64,000 nucleotides of DNA from Micromonospora costi (GTDB taxonomy: Bacteria; Actinomycetota; Actinomycetes; Mycobacteriales; Micromonosporaceae), in the NCBI RefSeq assembly GCF_003626655.1, contig NZ_RBAN01000002.1, forward strand, positions 1-64,000, read 5' to 3'. The notes below the pieces were generated by a model. The model worked only from the letters and a program-made list of their open reading frames with translations, was not told where the DNA came from and did no database searches. Position 1 is the first letter of the stretch; each line of letters starts with the position of its first letter. Below are positions 60,798-64,000 of this stretch, one piece after another. The position numbers and the translations under genes were made by a program.

Positions 60798-61751
60798 ATG
60801 TCCACCACGACCGCCGGCTCGCATCCGCCCGAACCTCGTCCGCCCCACTCGGTTGGCTCGTCTCCGTCGCCCTCGCTGTCGTCGCGCCGGCCATCCCGCC
60901 AGGAGCGCCTGGAACACCTACGGCGACTGACCCTGCGCGACCGCACCCTGCTCGGCTGGCTCGCCGAGCACTACCTGCTGTCCACCGACCAGATCAGCAC
61001 GGCGCTGTTCCCGTCCCGGCGGGCGGCCCTGCTCCGCCTCGCGACGCTGCGCACGATCGAGGCGGTCACCCGGTTCGTCGACGTCACCACCGGCACCAGC
61101 CAGTACCTCTACGCCCTCGGACCGCTCGGCGCCGTGCTGCACCCCACCGCCTACACCGACCCCGACCGGCCCACCGCACGCCCACCTCGCTCCAGCATCG
61201 AACGCACCGAACGCATCGTCGGCAGCCGCAAGCTGCGCCACCTCCTCGGCGTCAACCAGCTCTTCGTCGACCTGCACGCCTACACCCGCACCGACCCGAA
61301 CGCCCGACTGCTGCGCTGGTGGTCCGAGCAGCACGCCACCGCCGCCTACGCCGCCGCCGACATCCGCCCCGACGCCCACGGCGTCTGGTCTAACGGCGAC
61401 CGCACCATCGGATTCTTCCTCGAGCACGACAACAACACCGAAAACCTGGGCAGGGTGCTGCGCAAGCTGCGCGCCTACGAACGCCTCGCCGAGTTCGGTC
61501 CTCGCTACCCGGTTCTGCTACGCGTTCGCAGCCGTCGCCGGGAGGTCAATATCCTGCGTGCGCTGGCTGGCGTGCCCACCGCCATGCCGGTCGCCACCGG
61601 CATCCACGACGAGCACCCGGCCGGCCCGGCCTGGACTCTCACCAGCGACACCGGGTTGCGCCGCTGGCTACACGAGCTGCCCAGCGACCACGGACCGGAC
61701 AACCGTGCCACCAACCCGCACCGCTTCGTCCCCCCAGATGTCGACGAGTAG
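60798..61751 (+). CDS. Replication-relaxation (Replic_Relax) family protein
   Basis: A 317-residue protein. The N-terminal winged helix reads LTLRDRTLLGWLAEHYLLST, DQISTALFPSRRAALLRLAT and LYALGPLGAVLHP. A nuclease-like alpha/beta part follows (HLLGVNQLFVDLHAYTRTDP, then FFLEHDNNTENLGRVLRKLR). The Replic_Relax family is typical of actinobacterial and Gram-positive conjugative plasmids and acts near the origin of transfer or replication, although the mechanism is unclear. It is probably regulated by the CTGACA palindrome upstream. No relaxase is adjacent in this window. Confidence 0.88.
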   Translation: MSTTTAGSHPPEPRPPHSVGSSPSPSLSSRRPSRQERLEHLRRLTLRDRTLLGWLAEHYLLSTDQISTALFPSRRAALLRLATLRTIEAVTRFVDVTTGTSQYLYALGPLGAVLHPTAYTDPDRPTARPPRSSIERTERIVGSRKLRHLLGVNQLFVDLHAYTRTDPNARLLRWWSEQHATAAYAAADIRPDAHGVWSNGDRTIGFFLEHDNNTENLGRVLRKLRAYERLAEFGPRYPVLLRVRSRRREVNILRALAGVPTAMPVATGIHDEHPAGPAWTLTSDTGLRRWLHELPSDHGPDNRATNPHRFVPPDVDE

Positions 61752-62064
61752 CACGACTCGCAGTAGTTAATAGCAGTGTCGCTTCTCTCTGAGCCTGTCA
61801 ATGGCCGGCGCCTTCGGCCTGGGCTGTGAAATTTTCAGGACGGCCTGTTGTGCCGGGTTCTCCCCGCTCGACTTCTGAGTACGCGCATCTGCAGGGCTGT
61901 TTGCTGTCCTGAGCGCAGAGCAGCGCTGGCGGTTGAATCATGAGTCGGCGAGCATCGACGGCTGGCGACCGCCGGGTTCGTGCCTCAGTGGTCGGAGGCC
62001 GTTGGTCAACGGCATGCCTATAGCCGCCGTTACACACCTCCGGCCCCTGCGGCGACCCGGGCGG
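61752..62064. other. Probable right border region of the conjugative element
   Basis: About 310 bases without a supported gene between the last conjugation-related gene and a convergent chromosomal-type operon. No tRNA, no integrase and no obvious repeated border sequence are visible. Confidence 0.4.
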
Positions 62065-62631
62065 TCACTGCTGCGCGTCCGCGCGAGGGTGGGTCGCCGT
62101 CTCGGGGACCGTGTTGAACAGGGAGACGATGTCGTCGAGAGTTGCCGTCACGATGGCGAGAATGGCAGCGAGTCCGCTGACGAGAACCAGGCTGCCGGTG
62201 GGCCGACCCGCACCGGCGGCTCCGGCGGCCCACCCGAACAGGCCCCCTCCCGCAGCCAGGAGTAGGACCACGTTCCGGGCGATGTGCCGAGGCGCGACCG
62301 GACTGCCGCTGTCGCCGAAGCAGCCGCAGGTGGTTGCGGTCTTTGTTCGCAGCGCCACGACCAAGGCTGCGGTGAACGCGGTCACCAGCACGACGGACAG
62401 CGTGAAGCCGACCGGAGCGGTCACGGGAAGCGCCAACGTGAGCGCTGACGCTGTCTCCGCGACGACGATCAGTGCCGCTGCGGGCGTCGCCGCGCCGCGC
62501 AGTGGCGGCGCCAGCGATACCACCGACTGTCGGAACGCGCGGAACGCCGCAGGGCGATGCACCTTTCCCGCGACCGAGAAGGCGAACACCAGGCCGAGGA
62601 AGATTCGGCCGAAATCAAACAGGTGATCCAC
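62065..62631 (-). CDS. MauE/DoxX-type membrane protein
   Basis: A 188-residue protein with four to five membrane helices: LFDFGRIFLGLVFAFSVAGK at the N terminus, LIVVAETASALTLALPV, and TTCGCFGDSGSPV, whose CGCF Cys pair is typical of MauE-like redox membrane proteins. The GTG start has AGGAG nine bases upstream. It overlaps the end of the signal peptidase gene by 17 bases. The family transfers electrons to or from thiols; here it probably supports disulfide formation in an exported product. Confidence 0.85.
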   Translation of the reverse strand: MDHLFDFGRIFLGLVFAFSVAGKVHRPAAFRAFRQSVVSLAPPLRGAATPAAALIVVAETASALTLALPVTAPVGFTLSVVLVTAFTAALVVALRTKTATTCGCFGDSGSPVAPRHIARNVVLLLAAGGGLFGWAAGAAGAGRPTGSLVLVSGLAAILAIVTATLDDIVSLFNTVPETATHPRADAQQ

Positions 62632-63166
62632 CGACGTCCGCTCCTTCGGCGAGGTCCCACCGGGCGATGGAACGCTCCGGGGCGGCGCCGTCGGACCGAC
62701 CCGGCTCACCGTGGGCGCTGTTGGACCTCACCCTCGATCGCGGGCCACCCATTCGGCGTACGACGGTGCCCAGGATGGCGCAGGTCGGGATCAGTCCGAG
62801 ATGTCGGGAGTCCAGGCTCTGTGCGATGTTGTCACCGAGCACCAGCACGTACCCGTCCGGCACGTGTCCCCCCGGCATTCCGGGAAGCAGTCGGTCTCCG
62901 GCGACGGCGACGATGCGTTTGACGAGCCAGGGACCGGTCGACGAACCGGGCAGACCTGGCGGGCGCGGATTGCGCAGCACCACGACCTGTCCGGTCGACA
63001 AGGGGTCTCCGCCGGCACGCCGCCGGGTGAGCAACCGGTCCCCGTCACGATAGGTGGGAAGCATGCTTGGTCCGTGCACCTCGGTGACGATGAGCCGACG
63101 ACGGATCCATCCGACTGCGCCGAGCAGCAGCGCCAGCGGTGGTACGACCATGAGGTACACGCTCAT
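62615..63166 (-). CDS. S26-family signal peptidase
   Basis: A 183-residue type I signal peptidase-like protein. A single N-terminal membrane anchor precedes EVHGPSMLPTYRDGDRLLTR (catalytic Ser) and PWLVKRIVAVAGDRLLPG (catalytic Lys), then YVLVLGDNIAQSLDSRHLG. The ATG at 63164-63166 overlaps the ABC exporter stop (ATGA), with GAGGT upstream. The arrangement with an exporter and a MauE-like protein suggests dedicated processing of a secreted peptide rather than general secretion. Confidence 0.9.
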   Translation of the reverse strand: MSVYLMVVPPLALLLGAVGWIRRRLIVTEVHGPSMLPTYRDGDRLLTRRRAGGDPLSTGQVVVLRNPRPPGLPGSSTGPWLVKRIVAVAGDRLLPGMPGGHVPDGYVLVLGDNIAQSLDSRHLGLIPTCAILGTVVRRMGGPRSRVRSNSAHGEPGRSDGAAPERSIARWDLAEGADVGGSPV

Positions 63167-64000
63167 GTGGCTACCTCGATCGGTCCCCGGTGGTAGCCCG
63201 ACGACTGGATGTCGAACAGGCGCGCGTAACAGCCGCCCCGATTGATCAGATCGTCGTGCGTACCCCGCTCGACGATCCTTCCCTCGTCCAGCACGGCGAG
63301 CAGGTCCGCGTCCCGGAGGGCGCCGAGCCGGTGTGAGATGAGCAGGCTCGTCCGGCCGGTACGGTGTCGCTTCAGCCGGCGGTGGATGTCGTACTCGGCC
63401 TCGGGATCGAGGCTGGCGCTGGGCTCGTCCAGGATCAGCAGATCGCGTTCGCCGCGCAACACGGCGCGGGCCATCGCCACCCGTTGCCACTGGCCGCCGG
63501 AGAGCGGGGCGCCGTCGGCGGGCTCGTCGCCGTCCATGTCGAAGAAGCTGCGGCTCAATAGGGTGTCGTACCCGCGGGGAAGCGCGGCCAGCGTCTCGTC
63601 GACACCGGCGCCCTGGGCGGCCTGCCGGATCGCCGGCCGGTCCGTGAGCCGGGCCAGATCGCCGAGCCCGATGTTCTCGGCGGCAGACAGGTCGTAGGCC
63701 ATGTAGTCCTGGAACAACGCGCCGATCCGCTCCCGCAGCTGCGTCGGATCCATGTCCCGCAGGTCCACCCCGTCCCACCGGATGCTGCCGCGCTGTGGGT
63801 CGTAGAAGCGGCAGAGCAACTTCACCAGCGTGCTCTTTCCTGACCCGTTGCGGCCCACGAGGCCGAGGGATTGTCCGCACGGTATGGACAGGTCGACCCC
63901 GCGGAGCACCCAGGGTGAGTCCGGCCCGTACCGGAACCACACGTCCCGCAGCTCGATGCCCGTGTCCAACGCCGGGACGGGGGTGGTGCGGGGTCGGACG
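63163..64000 (-). CDS. ABC exporter, C-terminal ATPase domain (partial)
   Basis: The visible 279 codons contain the full nucleotide-binding domain: IELRDVWFRYGPDSPWVLRG, Walker A GLVGRNGSGKSTLVK, Q-loop GALFQDYMAYDLSAAENI, signature PLSGGQWQRVAMARA, Walker B LLILDEPSASLDPEAE and the H-loop LLISHRLG. The frame continues past base 64000, so the membrane domain lies outside the window. It is of the fused MsbA/lantibiotic-exporter type. It is coupled by ATGA to the S26 peptidase. Confidence 0.92.
   Translation of the reverse strand, partial: VRPRTTPVPALDTGIELRDVWFRYGPDSPWVLRGVDLSIPCGQSLGLVGRNGSGKSTLVKLLCRFYDPQRGSIRWDGVDLRDMDPTQLRERIGALFQDYMAYDLSAAENIGLGDLARLTDRPAIRQAAQGAGVDETLAALPRGYDTLLSRSFFDMDGDEPADGAPLSGGQWQRVAMARAVLRGERDLLILDEPSASLDPEAEYDIHRRLKRHRTGRTSLLISHRLGALRDADLLAVLDEGRIVERGTHDDLINRGGCYARLFDIQSSGYHRGPIEVAT

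Noticed and set aside
61752..62064. Attachment site or tRNA at the right edge of the conjugative element
   Set aside because: No tRNA, integrase or duplicated border sequence was found, so the element ends cannot be fixed.

Overview
The window is high-GC DNA with frequent GTG starts, GGAGG-type ribosome binding sites, leaderless-looking promoters and many 4-base ATGA/GTGA overlaps between genes. The gene content (ChrB/DUF1232/TauE operon, DUF2267 proteins, a Replic_Relax protein, PrgI-like/VirB4/VirD4 conjugation genes, GH97, PhoD, many actinobacterial IS remnants) points to a filamentous actinomycete, most likely of the Micromonosporaceae. This is inference; no rRNA or tRNA gene is present.

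Layout. 1-12.7 kb: an FAD monooxygenase, an ECF sigma factor coupled to a DGPF protein, a DoxX-like membrane protein, a Tat-exported PHP-domain protein overlapping a protein of unknown function, a divergent MFS exporter/ArsR-like regulator pair and a divergent XRE regulator/SDR pair. 12.7-27 kb: small enzymes and membrane proteins (histidine phosphatase, DUF1963, reductase, chrB-DUF1232-tauE operon, MscS channel, DUF1345) mixed with gene debris: IS256, a CydB-like oxidase subunit, an HNH nuclease joined to a phosphatase tail, a GH15 tail and pieces of serine recombinases. 27.1-34 kb: a glycan-degradation locus. A glycosidase reduced to its binding domains abuts a truncated IS5 element and is followed by a two-gene operon for a GH97 enzyme and a six-hairpin-type glycosidase with an NPCBM domain. 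34-41 kb: LtrA, a cupin and a PhoD phosphatase among IS481/IS5 tails and chimeric fragments. 41.1-42.6 kb: deoC coupled to a GntR/UTRA regulator with a palindromic operator.

42.9-61.8 kb looks like most of an integrative conjugative element. It holds a DNA methyltransferase with a degenerate partner, a regulator with a sigma-region-4-like tail, a PadR/membrane pair, a VirB2/TrbC-like pilin, a TrbL/VirB6-like channel protein, a PrgI-like protein, VirB4 and VirD4 ATPases and a Replic_Relax protein. Its control regions are studded with the hexamer CTGACA/TGTCAG: 13 copies in 570 bases between the methyltransferase and regulator genes, more before the conjugation operon, and a perfect inverted pair before the Replic_Relax gene. 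This looks like an undescribed element-wide operator or DNA-processing site.

A 4.9-kb serine-recombinase element (about 50.49-55.34 kb) sits inside the conjugation operon, exactly in the 5' end of the PrgI-like gene. It carries a PadR regulator, two DUF1048 proteins, an alpha/beta hydrolase, a DUF5372 protein and the recombinase. The old gene start is stranded on the left; a replacement start on the right restores a full reading frame, and the seven repeated codons differ only by synonymous changes. A decayed copy of a related recombinase lies at 2.3-2.6 kb. The window ends in a MauE-like, S26 signal peptidase and ABC exporter cluster, cut by the right edge.
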